A stretch of DNA of 7,592 bases, from contig JAGYMR010000129.1 in the NCBI GenBank assembly GCA_018400515.1, forward strand, positions 1 to 7,592, read 5' to 3'. The DNA is from Tangfeifania sp. (GTDB lineage: Bacteria > Bacteroidota > Bacteroidia > Bacteroidales > Prolixibacteraceae). Shown piece by piece: positions 1-6,666 of this stretch. The notes beneath the pieces are model-generated. The model worked only from the letters and a program-made list of their open reading frames with translations, did no database searches and was not told where the DNA came from. The first letter of the stretch is position 1. Each line of letters begins with the position of its first letter. A program made the position numbers and the translations under genes.

Positions 1-194
1 AATAAAATTAAATTTCGTGTTTGTATATCAATTAAGTATAAATTTCTATCATCATTGTTAAACAGGGCCCATGGAACTCGATTTATAATGATCCAACTTT
101 GTGGCGAAATTTCGTCATGCCCTTTTCATGTTTTTTAATCTGTAACTTTAACACTGTAACATCTTTTGAATTGTATTCATTTATTCTCTTCCTT

Positions 195-220
195 AAAAGA
201 GTCTCTTTTCGATTGAAAAG
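195..220. repeat. Overlapping small palindromes
   Basis: AAAAGAG-T-CTCTTTT (195-209) is a perfect odd palindrome, and the overlapping CTTTTC-GATT-GAAAAG (205-220) is a perfect 6-bp stem with a 4-base loop. CTCTT at 186-190 can also pair with AAGAG at 197-201. These arms share bases, so only one hairpin can form at a time. No T-run follows on either side in the way expected of an intrinsic terminator. Function unknown; such palindromes are common by chance in AT-rich DNA. Confidence 0.5.
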
Positions 221-470
221 CAGAACGGGATGAAGCTTTAAAAAAATAAAACCTCAAAAAAATGAACAAAAGTAAAAAATTGTCAGCAAAAAGAGATTAA
301 AATCAAAAAAAAATCGGGTACGATCTAGAAATAAAAACAGATAAATTCCTGTCTGGGATTTGGACTTCAGAGGTTTATAAAAGCCCCGGGAATAAATAAA
401 ACAGGAACACCCTGATGGTTGAAAATATCACGGACCGGGGAAAAATTGCTTAACCGTCATGGATATTTTG

Positions 471-548
471 GTTCCGTTTCAACGCGCAACGGAGACAAAC
501 TTCATGGGATAATCCAGGTTCCTTTTTGATGGAACCGGCAACGGGACC
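471..548 (+). repeat. Two related hairpin modules before the leuS promoter
   Basis: Two consecutive segments each open with GGTTCC (471-476 and 517-522) and close with GCAACGG (486-492 and 538-544). The first can fold TCCGTT (473-478) on AACGGA (488-493) with a 9-base loop. The second can fold GGTTCC (517-522) on GGAACC (531-536) with an 8-base loop. The segments look like a diverged partial duplication. They end about 23 bases before the promoter box, so they would act as DNA sites, or as RNA only if a promoter exists further upstream. Function unknown. Confidence 0.4.
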
Positions 549-570
549 TGTAAACATCGAACAAAATCTT

Positions 571-578
571 TATCTTTG
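571..578 (+). promoter_or_regulatory. leuS promoter, Bacteroidetes -7 box
   Basis: TATCTTTG matches the Bacteroidetes primary-sigma -7 consensus TAnnTTTG exactly. Transcription would start near 585, leaving a leader of about 20 bases before the ATG at 607. No matching -33 TTTG lies at the usual distance; the nearest, 525-528, is too far upstream. The expected start lies upstream of the in-frame TTG at 598, so the box does not by itself choose between 598 and 607. Confidence 0.6.
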
Positions 579-606
579 CACCCAAATCTGAATAATTTTG
601 CTCACA

Positions 607-3258
607 ATGGACTATAATTTCACAGCAATAGAACCCAAATGGCAGCAATACTGGGAGGAAAATAAAACATTTAAAACCACGGATGATTTTTCGAAACCCA
701 AATATTACATCCTTGATATGTTCCCTTATCCTTCTGGGTCAGGACTTCATGTGGGGCACCCGGAAGGTTACACGGCCACCGATATTGTGGCCCGCTACAA
801 AAGAATGAATGGATTCAACGTCCTTCACCCCATGGGATACGATGCTTTTGGTCTTCCGGCGGAACAATATGCCATGCAGACAGGCACCCATCCGGCCGTG
901 ATCACCCAAAAGAACTGCGACAATTTCAGGAGGCAGATAAAAGCCATTGGATTGAGTTATGACTGGGACCGGGAGATCAACACCACCGATCCGGAGTATT
1001 TCAAATGGACCCAGTGGATTTTCAAACAGCTCTACAACACCTGGTTTGATGAAGAGCGGCAAAAAGGCCGGCCTATTGATGAACTTCCCATTCCGGAAGA
1101 AATAAAGGAGAAGGGAAAACCGGCTGTGAAGGAATACATCGCCGGGAAAAGGCTGGCCTATTATGCCAATGCCCAGGTTTGGTGGTGCAATTCCTGCAAA
1201 ACCGTTTGTGCCAATGAGGAGGTTCTCACTGACGGGTCGCACGAAAAATGCGGGAACCCGGTGGTCCGGAAAAACCTGAAGCAATGGTTGCTACGGATCC
1301 CCCATTATGCCGAACGTTTATTAAAGGGGCTTGACAATCTTGATTGGCCCGAAGGGGTGAAGGACATGCAAAGGAACTGGATCGGAAAATCGAAAGGTGC
1401 CGAAGTGGATTTCCAGATTGACGGGATAGATGAAAAACTCCGGGTATATACCACCCGGCCCGATACCCTATTCGGCGCAACCTACATGGTTATTGCCCCA
1501 GAGCATCCCCTGGCCGGCGACCTGCCGGTTGGTGACAAAAAAACTGCAGTCAAAGAATATGTCCGGCAAGCCGCCATGAAATCGGACCTGGACCGTACCG
1601 ATCTGGCCAGGGAAAAAACCGGTGTTTTTACCGGACGATACGCCGTAAACCCGGTTAACAATGCCAAAATCCCCATTTGGGTTGCCGATTATGTGTTAAT
1701 GGGCTACGGAACAGGAGCCATCATGGCTGTTCCGGCGCATGATACCCGGGATTTTGAGTTTGCCCAAACATTTGACATCCCCATTATTTGCATCATTGAC
1801 CCCAAAGATGCCGAAGGGCGTGAAGCGATTCTTGCAGGCAAAAAATGCTGGACGGAAGACGGCGAATACATTCACTCCTCAAATGAGGAAACAGGACTGA
1901 ACATTAACGGATTAAACAAGGCAGCAGGGATTGATGCCACCATTGAATGGCTCGAGGCACGCGGATTGGGAAAAGCCACCGTCAATTACAAAATCCGCGA
2001 CTGGCTCTTCAGCCGGCAGCGTTACTGGGGTGAACCGTTCCCTGTGATTCACTGGGAAGACGGGGAGATCTCACTGCTCGACGACGAAGAGCTGCCCCTC
2101 CTGCTTCCGGACCTCGAAAAGTACATTCCGGGTGAATCGGGCGAATCGCCCCTCTCCAATGCCCAGGAGTGGTTAACCGTTACCGGCAAGAACGGGCGCA
2201 AAGGACGCCGCGAAACCAATACAATGCCGCAGTGGGCAGGATCGTGTTGGTATTACCTGCGTTTTATCGATCCCAGAAACCAGGAAGAAATTTTCGACGC
2301 AGAAAAAGAAAATTACTGGATGCCGGTGGACCTTTATATCGGAGGAGCAGAACATGCCGTACTGCACCTGCTTTACTCCCGGTTTTGGCATAAAGTGCTT
2401 TATGACCTGGGGGTAGTCTCCACCGATGAACCATTTAAAAAACTGTTCAACCAGGGAATGATCCTCGCCTTTGCCTATGAGACTTCAACAGGAGGAAAAG
2501 TCTCCTCCGACCTGGTGGAAGAGCGTGACGGAAAATTCTTCCACTCCCAAACCGGTGAGGAGGTGCAGCAGATCGTTGCCAAAATGTCCAAATCGCTAAA
2601 AAATGTGGTTAACCCCGATGATGTGATCGAACACTACGGTGCCGATTCCCTGAGGCTTTACGAAATGTTCATGGGGCCCCTCGACGAACGGAAACCCTGG
2701 GCCGACTCAGGGGTGAAAGGGGTTCATAACTTTCTGAACCGCGTTTGCCGGTTTTTTGCCGACACTAATAATATCAGCGAGGGCCCCGAGGACAAAGCCA
2801 TTACCAAGCTGCTGCACCAAACCATCCGGAAGGTAGCATCCGATATTGAAAACCTGAAATTCAATACCGCCATTTCTGCCCTGATGGTATTCAACAATGC
2901 AGCCATCAAAAAGGGGAAAGTAACCCGGGAAACCGCCATGACTTTTGCCAAGATCCTCTCCCCGTTTGCCCCCCATCTGGGAGAAGAACTCTGGTCCATC
3001 TACGGCAACAAACAAACCCTCGCATACGAACCATGGCCTGAGGTGGATGAAAGCCTGCTGCAGGAAGACAGTTTCGAATACCCGGTATCATTTAACGGAA
3101 AAATGCGTTTTAAAATTGAATTGCCGCTGGACATGCCCCGGGAGGAGATCGAAAAAACCGTGCTGGCCGATGAAAGGGCTCATAAATGGCTGGCGGGAAA
3201 GACCATCCGGAAATTTATTTTTGTCCCGAAAAAAATTATCAATGTGGCAGTGGGGTAA
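607..3258 (+). CDS. leuS: Leucyl-tRNA synthetase (LeuRS)
   Basis: Class I aminoacyl-tRNA synthetase that charges tRNA-Leu with leucine in the cytoplasm, using ATP. The 883-residue product has the full family layout: the HIGH-type motif HVGH at residues 48-51 within GLHVGH; a cysteine-rich zinc-ribbon-like segment with C194, C197, C201 and C215; the CP1 editing domain, with TTRPDT at 282-287 and [14 protein letters not shown] at 367-380, whose D379 matches the conserved editing aspartate; the KMSKS loop at 659-663; an anticodon-binding helical region from about 700; and a C-terminal tRNA-binding domain. It is slightly longer than E. coli LeuRS (860), partly through a charged insertion near residues 150-185. 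I chose ATG 607 (MDYNF...) over the in-frame TTG at 598 because the family typically starts this way. It has its own promoter box at 571 and converges with the minus-strand cluster. No frameshift or missing catalytic motif is seen. Confidence 0.98.
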   Translation: MDYNFTAIEPKWQQYWEENKTFKTTDDFSKPKYYILDMFPYPSGSGLHVGHPEGYTATDIVARYKRMNGFNVLHPMGYDAFGLPAEQYAMQTGTHPAVITQKNCDNFRRQIKAIGLSYDWDREINTTDPEYFKWTQWIFKQLYNTWFDEERQKGRPIDELPIPEEIKEKGKPAVKEYIAGKRLAYYANAQVWWCNSCKTVCANEEVLTDGSHEKCGNPVVRKNLKQWLLRIPHYAERLLKGLDNLDWPEGVKDMQRNWIGKSKGAEVDFQIDGIDEKLRVYTTRPDTLFGATYMVIAPEHPLAGDLPVGDKKTAVKEYVRQAAMKSDLDRTDLAREKTGVFTGRYAVNPVNNAKIPIWVADYVLMGYGTGAIMAVPAHDTRDFEFAQTFDIPIICIIDPKDAEGREAILAGKKCWTEDGEYIHSSNEETGLNINGLNKAAGIDATIEWLEARGLGKATVNYKIRDWLFSRQRYWGEPFPVIHWEDGEISLLDDEELPLLLPDLEKYIPGESGESPLSNAQEWLTVTGKNGRKGRRETNTMPQWAGSCWYYLRFIDPRNQEEIFDAEKENYWMPVDLYIGGAEHAVLHLLYSRFWHKVLYDLGVVSTDEPFKKLFNQGMILAFAYETSTGGKVSSDLVEERDGKFFHSQTGEEVQQIVAKMSKSLKNVVNPDDVIEHYGADSLRLYEMFMGPLDERKPWADSGVKGVHNFLNRVCRFFADTNNISEGPEDKAITKLLHQTIRKVASDIENLKFNTAISALMVFNNAAIKKGKVTRETAMTFAKILSPFAPHLGEELWSIYGNKQTLAYEPWPEVDESLLQEDSFEYPVSFNGKMRFKIELPLDMPREEIEKTVLADERAHKWLAGKTIRKFIFVPKKIINVAVG

Positions 3259-3415
3259 TGCAGGAACCGGTGGGTGAATCCGATTGGTGTAGCATCCTGT
3301 GTAGCATCCCGGGCGGGATACTGCAAAATATTATCCCTGTTGCTTTTGGGTAACCCTGCAGCAGAGGATAAGTTCTCCTGACAGGGCATCCCCTGGCGGG
3401 TTGCCGGAAAAAACC
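3259..3415. other. Convergent spacer between leuS and the transglycosylase gene
   Basis: This 157-base gap separates the two stop codons. It holds a 12-base tandem repeat (3286-3309), an inverted repeat GGGATA/TATCCC (3315-3320 and 3332-3337, 11-base loop) and a 5-bp hairpin CAGGG-CATC-CCCTG (3382-3395). Any of these could help end transcription, but none is followed by a T-run on either strand, so I call no intrinsic terminator. No gene is seen. Confidence 0.6.
3286..3309. repeat. 12-base tandem duplication
   Basis: Two adjacent copies of a 12-base unit, GGTGTAGCATCC (3286-3297) and TGTGTAGCATCC (3298-3309), differ only at their first base. The array starts 28 bases after the leuS stop and is non-coding. 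It is consistent with a recent slippage or duplication event. Confidence 0.85.
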
Positions 3416-5104
3416 CTAAATCGTACCTTTGGCTTTTATTTTCAGTTTCTGCCCGATGGAGAGGCTGGCGCCGTTGCTCAGGTTGTTCAACCGAAGGATC
3501 TCCTGAGAGGTGATCCCGGCAAAACGTTTTGCGATATCCCAAAGCGTGTCCCCACGCTTCACCGTATAATATTCATAGCCGGGATCAAGCGGTTTTTCAA
3601 TGGCAGGTTCCCTGACCGTTTCCCCAATGAAAGCCTGCTTCCGGGCAAACGTCATCTCATTCAGCTTTTCATACTTCGCTTTTTGGCCCTCGGGCACGTA
3701 GATCAGCAGTTTTTCACCGGCCCGGATGAGGTTCCGGTGGATGTTGTTCCAGTACCTCAGATCGGATGCACGCACGTGGAACCACTCCGCAATGAACCCC
3801 ACATTATCTCCTGACTTAACGGTATAGTAGACTTTTTCCTTTCCTTCAATATCAGCCGGGGTATAATAGGAAGCACTGCGGCTCGTGGGTTTTACCAGTG
3901 TATTGTCGGGAAAATATTTTTCCCGCTCATAAGCAAAAACCAGCGTGTCCCTGTCAATAAATTCCATGACCTTATTTTCCGGAAGGGTCAGGGGATATGG
4001 TTTTTCAGCTTTGGCCGGGATTACATCGCGGCGGTACATGGGGTTCAGCGAACGCAAATGCTCCTTTCCGATGTCCACCACTTCGGCAATTTGGTTAAAA
4101 TGCAGGTAATCATGAACCCATACCGTATCGGCTTGAATGGGCATATCGGGCTTCCGGGGGTGCAGGTTGTGTTCCCGGAAATAATTCACAAAATAGGCGG
4201 CAGCGATAAATGCCGGCACATAGCCCCGGGTCTCCCTTGGCAGCCGGTAATAGATGGCCCAGTAATCTTTTTTGCCTCCGGCCCGGCGGATGGCCCGGTT
4301 CACATTTCCGGGGCCACAGTTATAGGCCGCAATGGCCAGGTGCCAGTTGCCGTAGCGCTCATACAAATTTTTAAAATACCTCACCGCGGCATCGGTTGAT
4401 TTCAGCGGATCGCGCCGTTCATCCACAAAGCTGGTAATCTCCAAGTCCATTTGCCTTCCGGTACGAAACATAAACTGCCACAGACCGCTGGCCCCCATCC
4501 GGGAATGGGCTTTGGGGTTCAGGGCCGATTCAATGATCGGAAGGTATTTCAGATCGAGGGGTAACCCATGCCGGTCAAGGGCTTCTTCAAAAATGGGAAA
4601 ATAATAGGCCGAAAGCCCCAGCATCATCTCCACCTGATCGCGGCGTTTTTCGGTATACAGCTCAATAAAATTCCGGACCACCTTATTATAGGACAGATCA
4701 ATCACTTGCTCGATGGCTTTCAGCCGCCGGATATAAACCGAATCCGGAAGGTCAGAAGGATAAACTTCCCGGGAATCGGTGTCCGTTGTTTCAAATTGAA
4801 AAAAATGAGTGGCCTCCCAGGTGTTTTCAAGGCTATCCATCTTTTCCGAGAAAAAGCCATTCAGGTTCTCGCCAGGCATTGGAAAATCACGGGAATCAGG
4901 GATACTTTGCCCGGAAAAACTGCCTGCCGCCCTGCCGGAATGGGATAGAACAACCGACAGATTGGAATCGGTAATCCGGTCGATCTCCAAACGAGGGATG
5001 GGTTGTATTTTTATTTTGGGCCTTCCGCCATTCTGAGCATGCAAAGCGCCCATTACAAAAAATAAAATAAAAGCCGGAAATAATTTCTCCATCCGTTTTC
5101 CCAT
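3416..5104 (-). CDS. mltD: MltD-like lytic murein transglycosylase with two LysM domains
   Basis: Exported enzyme expected to cleave the MurNAc-GlcNAc glycosidic bond of peptidoglycan non-hydrolytically, forming 1,6-anhydro-MurNAc ends. The 562-residue product starts with a signal peptide (basic MGKRMEK, then a hydrophobic stretch to about residue 20, with likely cleavage after LHA at 21-23). The cysteine needed for a lipoprotein is absent, so it is probably soluble in the periplasm rather than lipid-anchored like E. coli MltD. An SLT domain spans about 170-290: catalytic glutamate E192 in IIES, GLWQFM at 207-212 and AAYNCGPGN at 259-267. Two LysM peptidoglycan-binding modules follow at about 426-470 (YYTVKSGD) and 512-556 (YYTVKRGDTLWDIA), joined by a charged linker. 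The start is ATG 5104, 3 bases after the DUF5683 stop, suggesting translational coupling; a second ATG at 5092 is also possible. It is the last gene of the minus-strand cluster. Confidence 0.93.
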   Translation of the reverse strand: MGKRMEKLFPAFILFFVMGALHAQNGGRPKIKIQPIPRLEIDRITDSNLSVVLSHSGRAAGSFSGQSIPDSRDFPMPGENLNGFFSEKMDSLENTWEATHFFQFETTDTDSREVYPSDLPDSVYIRRLKAIEQVIDLSYNKVVRNFIELYTEKRRDQVEMMLGLSAYYFPIFEEALDRHGLPLDLKYLPIIESALNPKAHSRMGASGLWQFMFRTGRQMDLEITSFVDERRDPLKSTDAAVRYFKNLYERYGNWHLAIAAYNCGPGNVNRAIRRAGGKKDYWAIYYRLPRETRGYVPAFIAAAYFVNYFREHNLHPRKPDMPIQADTVWVHDYLHFNQIAEVVDIGKEHLRSLNPMYRRDVIPAKAEKPYPLTLPENKVMEFIDRDTLVFAYEREKYFPDNTLVKPTSRSASYYTPADIEGKEKVYYTVKSGDNVGFIAEWFHVRASDLRYWNNIHRNLIRAGEKLLIYVPEGQKAKYEKLNEMTFARKQAFIGETVREPAIEKPLDPGYEYYTVKRGDTLWDIAKRFAGITSQEILRLNNLSNGASLSIGQKLKIKAKGTI

Positions 5105-5107
5105 AAA

Positions 5108-5728
5108 TCAAAAATTAAATTTCCAGTTCATACAATATACGAAATTGTTGTTAAAATTGATCATCTCCGGACGCCATTGCAGGGTCAGATCATCGCTGAT
5201 ATCAAAATCAAACAGATGTGCATCGACGCTGGCATCGATAATGTTCAGTCCATAAAAACCGATAAAGCTGATAATGAGAAGATCGCGGTTCCGGCGGTAA
5301 TAATCCTGCCGCTTCAGAAGTCCGTCTTTAAAATTCTCAAAATCGGTCGGACTCTCCAGGTCGAAGTATTCCACCGCCTCAATTTTCATAAAATCATTTG
5401 TGTCGGGATTGTCGTCGGTCAGGTGTTTATAAGCCGTTTTACTGAGCTGATAATAATCATTGTTCCAGTCGATGAAATAGCCAATCGCCCCGAAACCGAT
5501 ATAGATCAACGGGATTTTCCAGTATTTTTTATTATATGCCTGTCCCAGTCCGGGAAGAATCGCGGAATAGATGGTTGCTTTCCGGGGTGAATGCACCGCT
5601 TCGTCCGGTGGTTTCTCTTTTTGAACAATTGTTGTATCCCGTTCAATCCGTTGTGCATGGAGGTTAAAAACCACCAAAAGCTGGATTGATATCAAAACCC
5701 CTTTAAATAAGCATCTCCTGATATCCAC
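5108..5728 (-). CDS. DUF5683 family exported membrane protein, function unknown
   Basis: The 206-residue product matches what I recall of DUF5683, a Bacteroidetes family without assigned biochemistry. An N-terminal hydrophobic segment (residues 7-22) after MDIRR, ending in LHAQ at 23-26, looks like a cleavable signal peptide. A charged linker leads to the family-like motif ILPGLGQAYNKKYWKIP (57-73), a hydrophobic stretch (about 73-88), a polar region with many Asp, Tyr and Lys (89-147) and a second hydrophobic stretch (about 150-165) ending in NIIDASVDAHL. It is probably an inner-membrane protein with two membrane segments and periplasmic parts. No catalytic motif is recognised. The start is GTG at 5728: no in-frame ATG exists upstream as far as the parB stop, and the next Met is residue 114. 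It lies 62 bases after parB and 3 bases before the transglycosylase gene, so a shared envelope role with the latter is inferred. Confidence 0.85.
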   Translation of the reverse strand: MDIRRCLFKGVLISIQLLVVFNLHAQRIERDTTIVQKEKPPDEAVHSPRKATIYSAILPGLGQAYNKKYWKIPLIYIGFGAIGYFIDWNNDYYQLSKTAYKHLTDDNPDTNDFMKIEAVEYFDLESPTDFENFKDGLLKRQDYYRRNRDLLIISFIGFYGLNIIDASVDAHLFDFDISDDLTLQWRPEMINFNNNFVYCMNWKFNF

Positions 5729-5745
5729 TACGCGAAAAATTTGAC

Positions 5746-5753
5746 CAAAAATA
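5746..5753 (-). promoter_or_regulatory. Possible internal promoter for DUF5683-mltD
   Basis: On the minus strand, TATTTTTG (5753 to 5746) fits TAnnTTTG exactly and lies in the only sizeable gap of the cluster, 17 bases before the GTG at 5728. No TTTG-like -33 element is visible upstream. Initiation near 5739 would give a very short leader of about 10 bases. It may let the envelope genes be expressed apart from parAB, but a chance match in AT-rich DNA is possible. Confidence 0.4.
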
Positions 5754-5790
5754 AGAAGTTTCGTTCCAGACGGTGCAGGGTTGAGAGGTT

Positions 5791-6654
5791 TTATTTTTCG
5801 TTTTCAATTATTTTAACAATTCTTTCCAGATCCGCCTCCGATTTAAAGGGAATCAGAATTTTCCCTTTCCCTTTTTCATTGACAGAGATATTGATCCGCG
5901 AACCAAAAATTTTCCCGAGTTGACCTTTGATGGATTGATAAGCTTTCGGCAATTCCTGTTTTCGCTTTCTTTCCTCCTGGTCGGGGGTATCGGAATTGAG
6001 GTCACGCACAATTTCTTCCACCCGCCGCACGGAAAAGCCGTGTTTCAGGATCTGGTTATAGATCATTTCCTGGGCCTCCGGATCATCAATGTTTATCAGC
6101 GCCCGTGCATGGCCCATGGATATCTCCTTGTTTCGAAGGCCTTTCTGAATGATGGCCGGAAGTTTGAGCAAACGCAGGTAGTTGGCAATGGTGGAACGTT
6201 TTTTACCCACGCGGCCGCTCAGGTCTTCCTGGGTAAAATGGAGTTCCTCCAGCAGGCGCTGGTAGCTCAAGGCAATTTCGATGGCATCCAGATCCTCGCG
6301 CTGGATATTTTCCACGAGTGCCATTTCCAGCATTCCTTCATCTTTGGCTTCACGGACATAAGCAGGAATGGTTTCAAGCCCGGCCAGCTGGGCTGCCCTG
6401 AAGCGCCGCTCCCCGGCAATGATCTGAAATTCTTCTTCCCCGGTCTCCCGCAGGGTCACCGGCTGGATTAATCCGATTTCCCGGATGGATGCGGCCAGCT
6501 CTTTAAGTGCTTCCTCATTGAACTTTGATCGGGGCTGGTAAGGATTTAGTTCAATTTTTTTTAAATCCACTTCGCTGATCCCGGCCTGTTGCATTTTTTC
6601 GGCATCATCAATGAGCGCGCCCAAGCCTCTTCCCAATGCATTCCTTTTTACCAT
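5791..6654 (-). CDS. parB: Chromosome-partitioning protein ParB (Spo0J family)
   Basis: CTP-dependent DNA clamp that loads at parS sites near the origin, spreads along DNA, recruits SMC/condensin and stimulates the ParA ATPase. The 287-residue product has the full chromosomal ParB layout: the N-terminal segment MVKRNALGRGLGALI, resembling the ParA-activating region of other chromosomal ParBs; a ParB/Srx-type CTPase domain with NPYQPR (37-42), GERRFRAA (81-88) and ENIQRE (115-120); a helix-turn-helix parS-binding region (about 140-165, FTQEDLSGRVGKKRSTIANYL); a basic linker around 220-240; and a C-terminal dimerisation domain (about 245-287). The start is ATG 6654; a TTG two codons upstream is in frame but unlikely. 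It begins 12 bases after the parA stop, a typical operon arrangement. All CTP-binding motifs are intact. No full parS site was found in the window. Confidence 0.97.
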   Translation of the reverse strand: MVKRNALGRGLGALIDDAEKMQQAGISEVDLKKIELNPYQPRSKFNEEALKELAASIREIGLIQPVTLRETGEEEFQIIAGERRFRAAQLAGLETIPAYVREAKDEGMLEMALVENIQREDLDAIEIALSYQRLLEELHFTQEDLSGRVGKKRSTIANYLRLLKLPAIIQKGLRNKEISMGHARALINIDDPEAQEMIYNQILKHGFSVRRVEEIVRDLNSDTPDQEERKRKQELPKAYQSIKGQLGKIFGSRINISVNEKGKGKILIPFKSEADLERIVKIIENEK

Positions 6655-6666
6655 GATCAAAATCGT

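Larger units (their letters stand above)
1..570. other. AT-rich intergenic region upstream of leuS, no gene seen
   Basis: No open frame with gene-like codon use is visible on either strand. The plus frame starting at base 1 stays open for about 45 codons but ends in TAA near 138 and reads as low-quality, AT-biased peptide. Composition changes inside the region: bases 1-340 are very AT-rich with A-runs (240-315), while about 340-560 is more balanced and rich in short inverted repeats. CCCCGG at 384-389 can pair with CCGGGG at 435-440, enclosing CAGG/CCTG at 402-405/411-414. CGAAATTTCG at 105-114 is a perfect 10-base palindrome. No tRNA-like cloverleaf, T-box or recognised riboswitch motif was seen. 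The upstream neighbour of leuS lies outside the window. Confidence 0.7.

Noticed and set aside
267..274. Minus-strand TACTTTTG, a TAnnTTTG match pointing toward base 1
   Set aside because: No open frame follows it within the window and the motif is frequent in AT-rich DNA; it could serve a leftward gene outside the window.
262..300. Twelve-codon basic peptide MNKSKKLSAKRD
   Set aside because: Very short, in A-rich DNA where such frames arise by chance, without a recognisable promoter or family.
481..600. T-box or other amino-acid riboswitch controlling leuS
   Set aside because: The predicted transcript leader is only about 20 bases, and no T-box core or leucine-codon leader peptide is visible.
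739..1676. Open frames antisense to leuS (739-1284, 1226-1480, 1482-1676)
   Set aside because: They lie wholly within leuS, resemble no known protein, and arise from the codon bias of the true gene.
2169..3277. Alternative-frame ORFs over the 3' half of leuS, including 2169-2393 and 2945-3277 on the plus strand
   Set aside because: Shadow frames of an intact LeuRS with no family-like motifs and no initiation context.
3382..3395. Intrinsic terminator for leuS or mltD
   Set aside because: The hairpin is short and neither strand has a downstream T-run.
3180..3542. Minus-strand 120-codon frame spanning the convergent spacer
   Set aside because: Overlaps the ends of both leuS and mltD and has low-complexity composition with no recognisable domain.
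3768..3783. CACGTGGAAC as a parS site
   Set aside because: Only one half matches the parS consensus; the left arm does not pair, and it lies within the mltD coding sequence.
3401..4948. Plus-strand frames opposite mltD (3401-3814, 4058-4399, 4568-4948)
   Set aside because: Antisense shadows of a gene with clear SLT and LysM motifs.
5177..6471. Plus-strand frames opposite DUF5683 and parB (5177-5590, 5920-6471)
   Set aside because: Antisense shadows; the minus-strand proteins have conserved motifs and these do not.
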